Of a stretch of DNA of 64,000 nucleotides, positions 54,151 through 64,000 are shown in pieces. Location of the stretch: positions 1 through 64,000 of the forward strand of contig NMRB01003141.1 in assembly GCA_002633025.1 (NCBI GenBank), in the 5' to 3' direction. Source of the stretch: Notospermus geniculatus. Taxonomy: Eukaryota > Nemertea > Pilidiophora > Heteronemertea > Lineidae. Positions within the stretch are counted from its first letter, which is position 1; each line of letters starts with the position of its first letter. The notes under the pieces are model-generated. The model was not told the origin of the DNA. It did no database searches and saw nothing but the letters and a program-made list of their open reading frames with translations. The translations under genes were made by a program, and so were the position numbers.

Positions 54151-55258
54151 AATTGTCATTCCACAGAGTTTGAGGGGAAAAGTGCTGGAGCTTGCCCACG
54201 AAGGTCATCAAGGCATTGTTAAAATGAAAAGTAGGTTACGTACAAAAGTTTGGTGGCCAAAGATTGATGTAGCTGCAGAGCGTAAATGTAGGTCGTGCCA
54301 TGGATGTCAGGTGGTAGGAGGGTTTTCTCCACCACAAGAGATGCAGAGGGTTGAACCGCCATCAGGTCCTTGGCAGGACCTAGCTATTGATCTCTTAGGT
54401 CCACTGCCAAGTGGTGAAAATCTCCTAGTCACAGTTGACTATAGTAGGTTTTTTGAGGTCTGTGAAATGAGGTCCACTACGTCAGAGAAGGTCATTGGTT
54501 GTTTAGAACCTATATTTACAAGGTATGGGTTTCCTTTTTCTGTGAAGATAGATAATGGCCCACAATTTGTGAGTCAAGAATTTGAAGAGTATATGACGAG
54601 ACAGGGTGTTGAAATTCGGAGGTCGCCTCCCTTGTGGCCTCAGGCCAATGGGGAAGTCGAAAGACAGAATAGATCGTTGGTCAAAATCTTGAAAATTGCA
54701 CATGCTGAGGGTAAGAAATGGCGTAATGAGCTCCAGAAGTTCCTCTTAGCTTACAGGAGTACCCCTCAGGTTAGCACAGGTGCAAGCCCTGCATATTTAA
54801 TGTTTGGTAGGGAGTTGAAAACCAAGTTGCCTGAACTTAGGCGGGAAAAGGGTGTATTTGATGAAGGTGTGAGGGAGACTGATTGGAAGAACAAGTTGTT
54901 AGGAAAGGAGTATGGTGATCAGAAAAGGGGAGCAGTTAAAGATTATGTGACCCCTGGAGATCGAGTGTTGTTGAGAAATACGAAAGAAACTGGGAAACTT
55001 GCACCGAGGTTTGAGAAAGAACCGTATGTTGTACAGACAAAAGAAGGCCAGGAAGTGGGTTTGAAATCACAAAGTGGTGTTGAGGTTCGCAGGAATGCAG
55101 CTTTTGTCAAAAGGTATCACGAGGCCCAGAATCCAGGTGTAGTAGACACGAGTGTTGCTAGTAGGGAAGAAGTGGAAGTTTCTCAAAGTCCTCCAGTGCT
55201 TAGGCCACAGCGTAATGTGGGTTTACCAAGTAGGCACAAAGATTTTGTCATGGGTTAA
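54107..55258 (+). CDS. Gypsy integrase
   Basis: 383 codons. It has the HHCC zinc-binding domain (HEGHQGIVKMKSRL, CRSCHGCQ) and the DDE core with Asp in LAIDLLGPL, Asp in KIDNGPQF and Glu in NGEVERQN. The C-terminus is basic and strand-rich (LAPRFEKEPYVV). It ends with TAA-type termination before the 3' untranslated part. The start shown is arbitrary, since the protein is the end of a polyprotein. Confidence 0.9.
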   Translation: MNCVWLGKLVLRGSRIVIPQSLRGKVLELAHEGHQGIVKMKSRLRTKVWWPKIDVAAERKCRSCHGCQVVGGFSPPQEMQRVEPPSGPWQDLAIDLLGPLPSGENLLVTVDYSRFFEVCEMRSTTSEKVIGCLEPIFTRYGFPFSVKIDNGPQFVSQEFEEYMTRQGVEIRRSPPLWPQANGEVERQNRSLVKILKIAHAEGKKWRNELQKFLLAYRSTPQVSTGASPAYLMFGRELKTKLPELRREKGVFDEGVRETDWKNKLLGKEYGDQKRGAVKDYVTPGDRVLLRNTKETGKLAPRFEKEPYVVQTKEGQEVGLKSQSGVEVRRNAAFVKRYHEAQNPGVVDTSVASREEVEVSQSPPVLRPQRNVGLPSRHKDFVMG

Positions 55259-55552
55259 ATTGGGTTGTTTAATTTGGAACAGACTGTAGTGTTGATGTGT
55301 TGGCGTATAACAGTTGACGGTGTTGATCAGGATGTATCTTTAGTTGTGGTAGATGTGTCTTAAGAATTTGTGGATTACGTTTGGTTTGTGGTTTTAGTTT
55401 GAATTTGGATTAACTTCCGGTTGTAGGTGCTACATTGTGTTTATGTTTCAAGTTAGGAAATGTTTTAATGTAGATGTGTTGTTTTATATTTTACATTCCT
55501 GTTTAGTGTGTTGTATTTGTGCAATATAAAATCTAAAAAAAAGGGGAAGGGA

Positions 55553-55768
55553 TGTAGTATACTAGGTTTATTGTTCGAGTGTGAGGTTGGTTGATCACAT
55601 TCCATGTCAGTTAGTTATGTCAATCAGTTTTATGGCTGACTGCTTTTATGTAATGTAATCATGTGTTTTATGTTGTGTGCTTGTGTAGTTAGTTGGAGTT
55701 AGAGTGTGGAATAAGAAAGACGTGTATTTTAGCAGAGCAGGTGTTTGTCAAGTTTTTGGAATATTACA
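55553..55768 (+). repeat. 3' LTR, with polypurine tract at 55535-55552
   Basis: Identical to the 5' LTR except for loss of TA in GTGTATAGTTAG. The purine tract AAAAAAAAGGGGAAGGGA lies directly upstream. Confidence 0.9.
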
Positions 55769-55944
55769 CCCATCTCGCAGGTAAAGTCTTTGTAGGAGAC
55801 ACATCAGGAACTCGCTGGCATCTTGGTAGTTTGGTACAGAAAATCCCTCTCCTTGAATAGTTGTATTAACAGCAACTACCAAGGGAATGACAGAGACGGG
55901 AGCTTCATGTGTCATCCTTTCACACATTGACAGGAACAATTGGT

Positions 55945-56163
55945 AATCTCAACTTTAGTATCGACCCAAAAGACGTTATTTTTGGAAATGATAGAGACAA
56001 CCCATTTGTCCAAATCATTAGATTATTTGCAAAGTACTTCATATACACTTCGAAACAAAATAGCTCTACGCCTACAATTACTGCCTTTCTGCCAATCCTA
56101 AAATCACACATAAGAGTTGATAAACTGGCCTCAAATCGTCAGTGGCCAGCCATTCTATTTTAA
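55945..56163 (+). CDS. LINE ORF2 C-terminal fragment
   Basis: Reads DPKDVIFGN, FVQIIRLFAKYFIYTSKQ, PTITAFLPILKSHI and stops at TAA (56161-56163). This pattern is typical of the C-terminus of non-LTR retrotransposon reverse transcriptases. Only about 70 codons remain. Confidence 0.7.
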   Translation, partial: NLNFSIDPKDVIFGNDRDNPFVQIIRLFAKYFIYTSKQNSSTPTITAFLPILKSHIRVDKLASNRQWPAILF

Positions 56164-56694
56164 GGCTGCTTTTCCGCGGGGCGTTTGCGGGCGCGCAATG
56201 GGAGGCGGGCGCGGGTGGACTAAATCGATCCAACGTATTTCCGTTAGCTGTTTCGCACGCACCCGCTCCCGCCACCGGGACCGCGTCCGCGGACGCCTCG
56301 TGGAGGGACGGCTTAGGGCTGCGCGTGCCGGGGGGTGAGGGCGATAGGTTGTATGCGAAAACGTCGCTTTTGCGTCCACTCTCCGGGTGTCCGGTGGACC
56401 GGCCTAGGGGCGACTTTCTGTGGGAGGTTTTCCGTGCGCGGGGGCGCCCGGGGGGCGCTATTGGTTTTCGCGTCGTCGGTGACACTCCGAGCACAGTGGC
56501 GGGCGGTGCTTGTCGGGCGTCACCGCGCGCGGGGGGCTCCCTAAGGCCATTACAGTGCTTGTAGTCTGTATGGGAAAAAAAACTGCAGAGGAGAAACCCG
56601 GGGGGAGGGGGGTCTTCTTTCCTTCTTTTCATTGTATGTTTACGCATTATGTAAAATTTTATTTTGAAAATCAATAAAAATCTAAATAAAAAAA
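55945..56694 (+). mobile_element. 5'-truncated LINE with 13-bp target duplication
   Basis: Flanked by AGGAACAATTGGT (55932-55944 and 56695-56707). It contains the end of a reverse-transcriptase ORF (to 56163), a GC-rich 3' untranslated region (56164-56560) and an A-rich tail with AATAAA words (56670-56694). It interrupts the USP-like pseudogene; the gene reading frame resumes across it. The ORFs in the GC-rich part are not genes. Confidence 0.85.
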
Positions 56695-57280
56695 AGGAAC
56701 AATTGGTTCACGTTATCATTTGACATTTCGTTTGCAGCTGGTTCGAGATTCATGTGTACCTGCACATACCTGAGACACTGAATGACCGAGATGCAGTAGC
56801 ATGTATTCCCGCATTCATCAGACCCCTGAATGGACATGGTGGAGCAACTGTCAACATCTCCACCGCCTCATCTGTGTTTGACTGTTGTGTAGAAGGTGGT
56901 CTGTGGCATGGGTGCTGTCTCCGAAGATCACGTCTCCGGCCTTCATTACTCGTACGTGGTCCGAAGTGATCAGGCTGTAAACCTAATGGCAACTTCGGAT
57001 CAACAAGATGAGACTTTGAGATGTAATTCGACCGCTTTTCACTCCCACACACCAAGATCAGAAGAACTAGAACATGGGCATCGGAGCCTAACATCCGTGA
57101 GCCAAGATCAGCTGTATCTGATGAACAGCCACAATTCCATCCACACAACCTGCTGGGGTCTACTGAATCCAAGATAGTTCCTGGAGATGTCAGAGTTAGC
57201 AAATGCTAACAGTGATCTCTTGAAGTTGCCGGGGTTTCGATTTGACCTGTTCGCTGATGGCATTTTCATTGTCACCAGTG

Positions 57281-58553
57281 TCAGTCCTCCTTCAGGTCAT
57301 GGGAAGTACGTCCCGCATCCCAGCCTGTTGGCTGATCCATTACTCTGGTATAGTACAAAGGGGTAGTTGTGGGCCTCTCCATCATTGCATCCCAGTACTC
57401 GGTTATGTCCGCCAAAGAATCAACCTCATCGCTTATGGCACCATGGAACTGTTCAACTCCTGCCCGTAATTTGCCTACAACTGCTCGGCTATTTTTCTGC
57501 AACAGTTTCTCTCTGGAGTCTACGAACTGGATGTTACGGTCAACAACTTGTAATATGGGGTCTTCCCCATCTGTTGGCCAGATGATCAAACAGCCATTTT
57601 CCTGACACCATTGCTTAAAGTTGCATATCTCGGTGACGTTATGGGGGACAAAGACATAATCCCTTGTCCACGGAGAGTACTACATAAAAGTCCTCAGTCC
57701 CACTCAAAAGTGACTTAAGTCCAGCACTTGGTGGACTTCGGACAAGTCCTGCGATTCCCTCGCGATTTCCAACCCAATGAGCTGACTGTCTCCGCATCGA
57801 GGAGTGGCAGCTGCAGCTGCTGGTAAACATGCAACTACGAATCCGGTGGTGTCAACTAGTGATGTCAGTGTCACAAAGTTACCTCCTTTCTTTGGGCAAT
57901 ATGTATCCTTCTGAATCTCAAAAACTGACGAATGTTGTACATGTACTTGTATTTTCTTTGAATCAAGTGAGATTCCCACAGGTTGACGACCACTGTCATT
58001 TGGGTCCTTGAAGAAGGATAAGAGCTGCCTGTGAAATGGTGATTCACGTTCGACCACTGATTGGCACCACACATTTTTGTCAGCATCACTTGAATTTGGA
58101 TCCCAAAATAAGTGAGGAATACTACAGTTGTTTAAAACATGATAGGTTAGCTGTTGCCAGAAAATTTTCTGGGCACCTTTGACACTGATTTGGAAAACAG
58201 CACCAAGGCCCCTCAAGTCCGGATTACTGCGCATTTTGAATCTGTACAATAATACACGCGCAGCAATGTCCATGTCCCGTACACGCTGAACACTGCCTCG
58301 TTGAAGCCACACTAGATGCCAAAAATGATGTATCCTCAAACCAGAGCAATTCTGAAGTTCATCCGACGTCATTTTCCACGGCTCAAGGAAACAGTTGCTC
58401 CTCTTACATTCCTGTGGTGGCCACTGATGGCGTACAAAGCGTTCATCGTACTGGGGGTCAGTTTGGCCGTAAACGTACTTGCATGCACCATCATCAGGAG
58501 GCATGTTCCCGGTACCATGATCATCCACAGTAGTGGCAGTCACTCCGATCTGA
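57281..58553 (-). pseudogene. Decayed DDE transposase (DDE_Tnp_4/HARBI-like)
   Basis: The main minus-strand ORF (58553-57704) starts after a good splice acceptor. It has a helix-rich segment (MDIAARVLLYRFKMRSNPDLRGLG, FQISVKGAQKIFW) like the DNA-binding part of such transposases. The DDE core then follows with the first Asp in GISLDSKKIQV and the second in RCGDSQLIG. The third acidic residue appears as FYVVLSVDKG in another frame (near 57675). The likely Glu helix (LRAGVEQFHGAISD) lies in 57589-57281. So at least two frameshifts are present. The enzyme would cut and paste its own transposon. Its terminal repeats were not found. It is oriented like the USP-like pseudogene that follows it by less than 100 bp. 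Confidence 0.55.
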
Positions 58554-58839
58554 AAATGCAAAAGAAACTAGAACTGAGAAAGTTGCTTTGACAGCAAATT
58601 TGGTGGTCCCTACATCAAAATGCAAATTGAGTGAAGAAAGGGCAAGGAGGGTTGACTCTGTCGCACAGCAGTCAGGTTCTTGGGGTTCCATCCTCCTCCT
58701 GGAATGTCTTCCTGGTGAACGACACATGCAGGGTAAGCAGATAGAGAGGAAGGGCAGGCAAATGACTGCACGGTGTGCGCATTCTGCAGACATTTATTGT
58801 TTACCAACTGACAAACACGGGGAGTGCGTGCATTTAGAT

Positions 58840-59070
58840 TTCTATCGTAACGGAAGTCCGCCTAGGACCACTTTTTCTAAATGTTGGACCTCTATTCCTA
58901 AGGAGGCGCAGTCCTAGGACATTGGTTCCTAGGAATCTTGGTCCTAGGACTACAGTTCCTAGTTGTCCAGGACCGTAGGACTTAGATTCCTAAGAGTTAG
59001 GGTCCGTACGACTTAGAATCCTAGGAGTTAGGGTCCCAAGGACCCTACTTACTAGGACCTGGGTAACTTT
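58840..59070. repeat. Cluster of TCCTAGGA-type palindromes
   Basis: At least ten variants of (T)CCTAGGA(C) and GGTCC(T) occur in about 230 bp. Spacing is irregular. No gene. Confidence 0.6.
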
Positions 59071-59786
59071 CACACCGGTCTTAAAAGTACCGCATCTAAA
59101 ATAAGACCGGCTATTTCCCGTCTTGCGCTTCCACTACTGGACGCAAGGATCCCGGAACCGCCGACAGGCGGCAGTACACGACGAAGGCCTTTGAGGATCG
59201 CTGCTGATATTTTTATAGTGTAGGCGATTTTGGGGTTTGCAGCTCATAGGCGTTCGTTTGGCACCAAGGGGATGAAGTTGCTCATTGTACGGCTGTCCAT
59301 AAATAGATAATTGGGAAAGATGTAGATAGTGACTCATACTGTGGAGAAAGCGATGTTGAATTTAAAGATATTTGGGTGTTTTTAGAGAAGCACAAGTATT
59401 TTTGACGTCACGATATGCCGCCGCCTGTTGCAATCGCCGTACTTGTCTGCGTCATGTATGGCAGTGAACGTGTGTATTGTGTCAGACGGGTGAACAGCAC
59501 AGGTTTTCGTGACGTCATGGGTTTCAGCCGCCGGCTTATGATGTACGCGTTGTTTGGGGAAGTACAGTGCACAAATGAATGCAAAAAGTCAGGCGGATCA
59601 ACAGCTCAGATTTTGATGACATAGTTGGAACAATTCTATATGCCATGGTGTATAGTTGGCCTCTGGGGTGGGAGAGTGCAGTGTGTTTGTTGGAGAGTAG
59701 GAGAACGCCAAAGAGGTCACGTCGAGTGGGATTTTGTTTGTTTTTCATGTTTTTTTTTCGGGATGCAAGGTAGGCCTATAGGGCCA
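59071..59786. other. Intergenic, no gene seen
   Basis: 59135-59175 (GGACGCAAGGATCCCGGAAC) resembles 42693-42725, so a dispersed repeat is likely. Confidence 0.35.
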
Positions 59787-60478
59787 GGGGCCATATGCAT
59801 AAAACTACTTAAGTATGAAAATCCCAAGGGATTCCCTCAAACCACCACTAAAGTGGAACTCTTAACTTAAGGGAGATGCAGAAAGCTACTTTGGAATAGT
59901 GAAAGCCTCAAAATCACCCTTAACTCTAAGTGTGGTCACAGTTCCCTTAACTGACTGCTTAACTTCACAGTTGTGGCAGGCATAGGTTGGAATATGCTAT
60001 CCATGCTGCTTTTTAATGCATGCTAGCCAAATAGGCCGCGGAAATTATGTGGTAGGCTAGGGTGGGATAACATTGAACTGTGCCAAGGATTTTGATTTTA
60101 CAGATCATGTATCCTCTTTCTGTCCTACCAATTTGGTAACCTCTTTTTTGTTTTCCACTGTTAATAACCACTTTACACAGTTCCTAACATACTAAAATGT
60201 GCATTACAGCATTGCGTGCAGTCATGTTCATGTACATGCAGCCTACATTTGAGAAACCTTCCTTAAGTATAACACTCAAGAAATCTGGGAAACCCCTTGA
60301 ATTTCATTGGCTGACACCACAATTCCTGGAAATACTTTAGTTAAGGGTTGCCCTTAGCTGTATGCCCTTAGTTTGTTTTATGCATACACCTTAAGTATGG
60401 CACTTGGTAAAGCGAAATCCTTAGACTTTAAGGGTACGTTTTACACTTAACTTAAGGAAGTTTTATGCACATGGCCCC
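59787..60478. mobile_element. Non-autonomous DNA transposon, 692 bp
   Basis: Inverted ends: GGGGCCATATGCATAAAACT on the left, and the complement of the right end reads GGGGCCATGTGCATAAAACT; both continue to CTTAAGT. The interior is full of CTTAAG words. AGGGCC occurs on both flanks. Related to the small MITE at 38182-38290. Confidence 0.65.
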
Positions 60479-61610
60479 AGGGCCTACCGGTGGTATTTTA
60501 CGGCTTTGTGTGTTTTTTCTTAGGCCACATATTGCTCTAGCTATTGCAAACAGGGGTGGAAAGAAAGTGACAGAAGATTAGGGCCTACGGTGGAGAAGAA
60601 CATCATGGCCTGGGCCTAGGCCTAGGCCCCTAGGCCTACTCTGATTTTACGGCTTCCAGTCGGTTGATGTGGTGTGTTTTTTTCGTGGGCCACTGTTGCT
60701 CTAGGCCTCGGCCTATTCCAAACAGAGGGGAAAAGACATCATCACTCTGTGAGAGGATGCATTGGCCATACGGCAATGCATCCTCTCACCAACTGACCCA
60801 TTCTCCCACTTAGGGCCTACCACCCACACTGACCACAACCATTCCATCTTGGCCGCGGAGTATGTTGGCATTCGCCTGTCAAATCATGGATAGGCCGCCC
60901 TAGGCCTAAATACTCTCACCTTGAGTTCTTCAGGGGCATGCCCTGTTAACTCCTCCATTTTAGGTTATAGATCTAGCACTCATTGGTGCACAATAAACCA
61001 TCTAACAAATCCTCTAAAATCTATACCCCACCCCCACCCTGGTTCCGATAACTCTGGATTTGAGGTTAGTGTGATCGGCTACAGATGGGGATACGTGGAA
61101 TGAACCGCGTATTGTTCTGGTACTTTCGAGCATGCACCATGTCGCAAGCGATCTTAAGCCACTTAGCCGATCATAATACTACAAATAGATCCGGACTTAT
61201 TGCCATTCCACTAGAGAAACACCATTGTTGATCCGCATCTAATTTAGATTCGGTGTATGATCGGCTATGCCATTCCGCACTTCATAGAACCGGACTTATT
61301 AAACATGGTAATTCTGTAATGGAAGCAGAATAAGAGCTAAGACTAAGACTAAGGTTAATTAAGTTACATAAGCTCTTGGAATAAAACCTGAACTTGACTA
61401 AAGGAAGAATTTTCGTCATGGTTCATCTTACAAGTGAGGAGGTTGTGTTCAGCAAAGCGAAGATGAACATCATAAGGAATGAATTTGATGCCTGTTCCAC
61501 ATGGTATGAATACCAATTCAGTGCCTATATATAGGACCCACGGGACTGGAGCAAGTGGTCCTCTTAGGTGAGGTGGTCTCGTTACCGAAATTGTCAGACT
61601 CGGACCAAAT
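60479..61610. other. Intergenic, no gene seen
   Basis: Includes AGGCCT-rich stretches at 60600-60640 and a short inverted repeat (GAGAGGATGCATTGCC-like) near 60745-60790. Confidence 0.4.
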
Positions 61611-61611
61611 G

Positions 61612-62936
61612 TGAAATTATTGTTATTATACTGTTTATTTGAAAAATAAATGTACAACAGAGTACAAAGGAGGGCCAAAGCAGAGCATTACTGGGCCTCT
61701 TAGCCAATCACATAGAAATAAAGGCAGAGATGGTGCAGATGTGCAGGCGATAAGACTGTGATCGTGGCAACACTCCCAAAAACTATAGCAAATTATATAC
61801 ATGTACAGTAAGTTGGAGATAGAGGGCAACTGAGTTGGACAGGATAGGCTATTGAGATTGGTAAAGTTCCTCGGCACACAATAGGAAATCTGCTGTTTTG
61901 GACAATACTTTTTTAATAGAAGAATGGCGATAATTTGAGGAACCATGTACGAGGATCTGCAAGCGTGTACTACGAGGATTAGAATTGAACAGGACGGAAT
62001 CAAATTCAGGAATGCTGTTGATATCAGCTTCAAATAAGGTACGTTGATTAATCAAAAGAGAACAGTTAAAAAGAACATGCTGTGTAGACTGTTGATGGTA
62101 GCCACAAGGGCACCTAGGATCGTTCACATTGACATAGTTATGGGAAACAGATGACTTTTTCTTAAAAATGAAATCGCAACGAGCCTTATTGAGTATAATT
62201 TCCTGTTTGCGTGCAAGGTTGAGCCTAGTTGAAGGGACGGCACACAATAGGAAATCTGCTGTTTTGGACAATACTTTTTTTAAATAGAAGAATGGCGATA
62301 GTTTGAGGAACCATGTACGAGGATCTGTAAGCGTGTACTACGAGGATTAGAATTGAACAGGACGGAATCAAATTCAGGAATGCTGTTGATATCAGCTTCA
62401 AATAAGGTACGTTGATTAATCAAAAGAGAACAGTAAAAAAGAACATGCTGTGTAGACTGTTGATGGTAGCCACAAGGGCATCTAGGATCGTTCAGATTGA
62501 CACAGTTATGGAAAAACAGATGACTTTTTCTTAAAAATGAAATCGCAACGAGCCTTATTGAGTATAATTTCCTGTTTGCGTGCAAGGTTGAGCCTAGTTG
62601 AAGGGTATGTATTTAGGACCTAGATACCTTTTCAATTTGTAGGCCTATTTGAAGGAGTTGCGTGAAAAGGAGTCCATTATTTCACGGGGTAATAAGTCCC
62701 AGAGGCGAATAAAGGAGGGTATTGCTGAACGACGGAGGGAATGCGAGGTTCGGACGGGAATTATTAAATTCCCTATTATTACGCAGACGATTATCGAATG
62801 CAGGTTTACGATACTGATCGTAAAGCCGAGAAAGAAAGGGCGGTAAATCGTCATTCAAATTATCATACATGAGTAACAGGAGTTTAGACTCTCTGCGAGC
62901 CGCAAGACGTAGCCAGTTGAGGCATTCCAAAGTCTT
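61612..62936 (-). pseudogene. LINE 3' part: reverse transcriptase C-terminus and 3' UTR, with internal tandem duplication
   Basis: On the minus strand, 62936-62650 reads ECLNWLRLAARRESKLLLLMY, LPPFLSRLY and, in another frame, SFIRLWDLLPREIMDSFSRN, which are C-terminal motifs of non-LTR retrotransposon reverse transcriptases. Then DPRCPCGYHQQSTQHVLFNC, a zinc-knuckle-like tail, occurs twice because 61875-62240 is duplicated as 62241-62606 (period 366). The sequence ends in an A/T-rich tail with AATAA words near 61612-61640. Several frameshifts are present, so it is inactive. Confidence 0.7.
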
Positions 62937-62940
62937 ACTA

Positions 62941-63993
62941 GGTCACTGCCACAACCTGACGAAAACGAAACGTAAACCTAAACCTAAACCTAAACGTAAG
63001 AATCGTAGGAGTAACGTTGTGTGGCGCAGCTGTTTCGGCACCTCATTGTAATTGAAAGTCGTGAAAACAGTTCCTATCACACGTTTTGTTAACCCTAGAT
63101 TGCATTTTTCAATGTAGGCCTAACTCGGTTGTCATTATTACACACACCTGCTTGAAACCATATCAGGAATAGCCAACTAGTCCTGAAAGTGAAAATGCAA
63201 CCTAGGATTAACAAAACTGGTGATAGGAACTGTTTTCGTGACTCTAGCTGTCCCGTGAAGTAATATATGATTATATTGGTGACAGGCAAAAATACTATTT
63301 ATGGAATATTTGGCCTTGATCTTGACCTCGGATCTTCAAGGTCATTATGTAAATGAAATGCACATCATAAATAACCTGTGTATAAGTATTGGTTTTACGC
63401 CTGTAGACCTACCACAAACTAATTATTTCAAATTATCGATTTCGAGATATCAAAGTGTCATGATATCTCCATCATCCCGACCCTTGAACTACATGTACGA
63501 GCAATTTTCGTGGTGAGAAATCAAACCGGTTTGATTTTCGGCAACTTGTGGCAACTGTGGTCACCACAGAATTTCCGTGGTGAGTGGTCGTTGCCGGCCA
63601 CAGCACACTCACTTGGCCATTTTCGTGGCGATCACGAAAATTGCTCGCAGTTGCCAGTTGTGGTGATGCGTGGCCATCAGCAGCAACGAGACCACTGAGT
63701 GGTGACGTCTGCTTTAAACCGGCAGATTGTATTTTCACTTTCAGGAGTCGTTGGCTATTCCTGATATGGTTTCAAGCAGGTCTGTGTAATAATGACAACC
63801 GAGTTAGGCCTACATTGTAAAAATGCAATCTAGGGTTAACAAAACTGGTGATAGGAACTGTTTTCACGACTTTCAATTAGGCTACAATGAGGTGCCGGAA
63901 CAGCTGTGCCACACAACGTTACTCCTGGGTACTACGATTCTTAGGTTTCGGTTTCGGTTTACGTTTCGTTTTCGTCAGGTTGTGGCAGTGACC
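62941..63993. repeat. Foldback element with ~240-bp arms
   Basis: Left arm 62941 to about 63180 and right arm about 63745 to 63993 are inverted copies. The left begins GGTCACTGCCACAACCTGAC and the right ends with its complement. A further inverted copy of the inner part (CAGTTCCTATCAC, TTTTGTTAA) lies at about 63190-63240, so the motif occurs three times. The centre (63240-63745) contains repeated GTGG(T/C)CA words and no supported gene. Confidence 0.75.
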
Positions 63994-64000
63994 TATTGTG

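Larger units (their letters stand above)
51421..55768 (+). mobile_element. Ty3/gypsy LTR retrotransposon, Mag/SURL-like, gag mostly deleted
   Basis: 4.35 kb between LTRs of 218 and 216 bp that are identical except for a 2-base indel, so insertion is recent. A primer-binding site follows the 5' LTR and a purine tract precedes the 3' LTR. The order protease, reverse transcriptase, RNase H, integrase is that of Ty3/gypsy. Most of gag is missing, and the pol frame is broken at about 52640-52690 and 54140. The flanks are CCCAC and CCCAT, a target duplication with one mismatch. It sits antisense in the USP-like pseudogene. Echinoderm SURL elements are the best comparison. Confidence 0.9.
50885..57202 (-). 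pseudogene. Ubiquitin-specific-protease-like pseudogene, split by a gypsy element and a LINE
   Basis: Read on the minus strand. 57202-56780 contains the USP Cys-box context CPFRGLMNAG, then (one base short) a segment that in the next frame reads TCYCISVIQCL; the candidate catalytic Cys codon is at 56801-56799. A GTATGT donor follows at about 56772, and an acceptor CAG lies near 56738. The next exon, interrupted by the LINE at 55945-56694, continues through SMCERMTHEAP to NYQDASEFLMCLLQRL (USP QDAHEF-type box). After the gypsy insertion (51421-55768), 51391-50885 carries the His box GHWFCFLKDEENRWWKVDDQQI and the final ILFLRR. USPs remove ubiquitin from proteins. The insertions, the missing base and unclear frames after the gypsy junction make this copy inactive. 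Whether it was a host gene or a transposon passenger is open. Confidence 0.7.

Noticed and set aside
56078-56674. Long ORFs on both strands in the GC-rich block
   Set aside because: The block is the 3' UTR of a LINE; the ORFs reflect few stop codons in GC-rich sequence.
62960-63000. Telomere-like CCTAAA repeats
   Set aside because: Only about three imperfect units, and they form part of a foldback arm whose other copy reads TTTCGG.

Overview
This window looks like a piece of a marine invertebrate deuterostome genome. An echinoderm or other ambulacrarian is my best guess. The evidence is spliced genes with GT/AG introns, rhodopsin-class receptors, dense AGGCCT words, a Mag/SURL-type Ty3/gypsy element, Helentron (rolling-circle) transposons and many foldback and MITE-like repeats. 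The species cannot be fixed from the sequence. Coding density is low and most recognisable coding sequence belongs to mobile elements. Three single Ns (2037, 3936, 32380) and a 36-base N run (34107-34142) mark assembly joins, and several duplications abut them.

Layout: 1-4.3 kb is a large foldback repeat with nested inverted repeats, followed by a direct duplication that carries a 105-bp palindrome. 4.9-8.8 kb (minus strand) is a plausible five-exon host gene for an OB-fold, RPA1-like protein with transposons in its introns. 9.9-11.0 kb is a non-autonomous transposon with a 9-bp target duplication, and 11.3-11.8 kb is a 36-bp minisatellite. 12.0-21.0 kb is a nearly complete but broken Helentron: a leader with a 2A-like DVESNPGP motif, a cysteine protease, a Lys/Arg-rich repeat tract, an HUH Rep, a PIF1-like helicase and an endonuclease. 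21.6-32 kb holds nested small transposons and two members of an unrecognised gene family, with a third member at 41.3 kb. 32.4-34.0 kb is the C-terminal half of a second Helentron. 34-43 kb is repeats, including a 99-bp satellite rich in TGACCT. 44.2-46.5 kb is a receptor pseudogene split by two transposons, and 47.5-48.6 kb is an intact single-exon receptor gene. 50.9-57.2 kb (minus) is a ubiquitin-specific-protease-like pseudogene split by a young gag-deleted gypsy element and a truncated LINE. 57.3-58.6 kb (minus) is a decayed DDE transposase. 59.8-64 kb is further transposon and LINE debris and a second foldback element.

The most unusual feature is the Helentron architecture. A short leader ends in a 2A-like sequence, which would separate the leader from a protease-Rep-helicase-endonuclease polyprotein. 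The leader plus 2A has also been duplicated as a free-standing short ORF. Other points of interest are the small gene family at 21.9, 31.3 and 41.3 kb that I cannot assign, and host genes whose reading frames resume on both sides of transposon insertions. All calls are by reading only; no searches were run.
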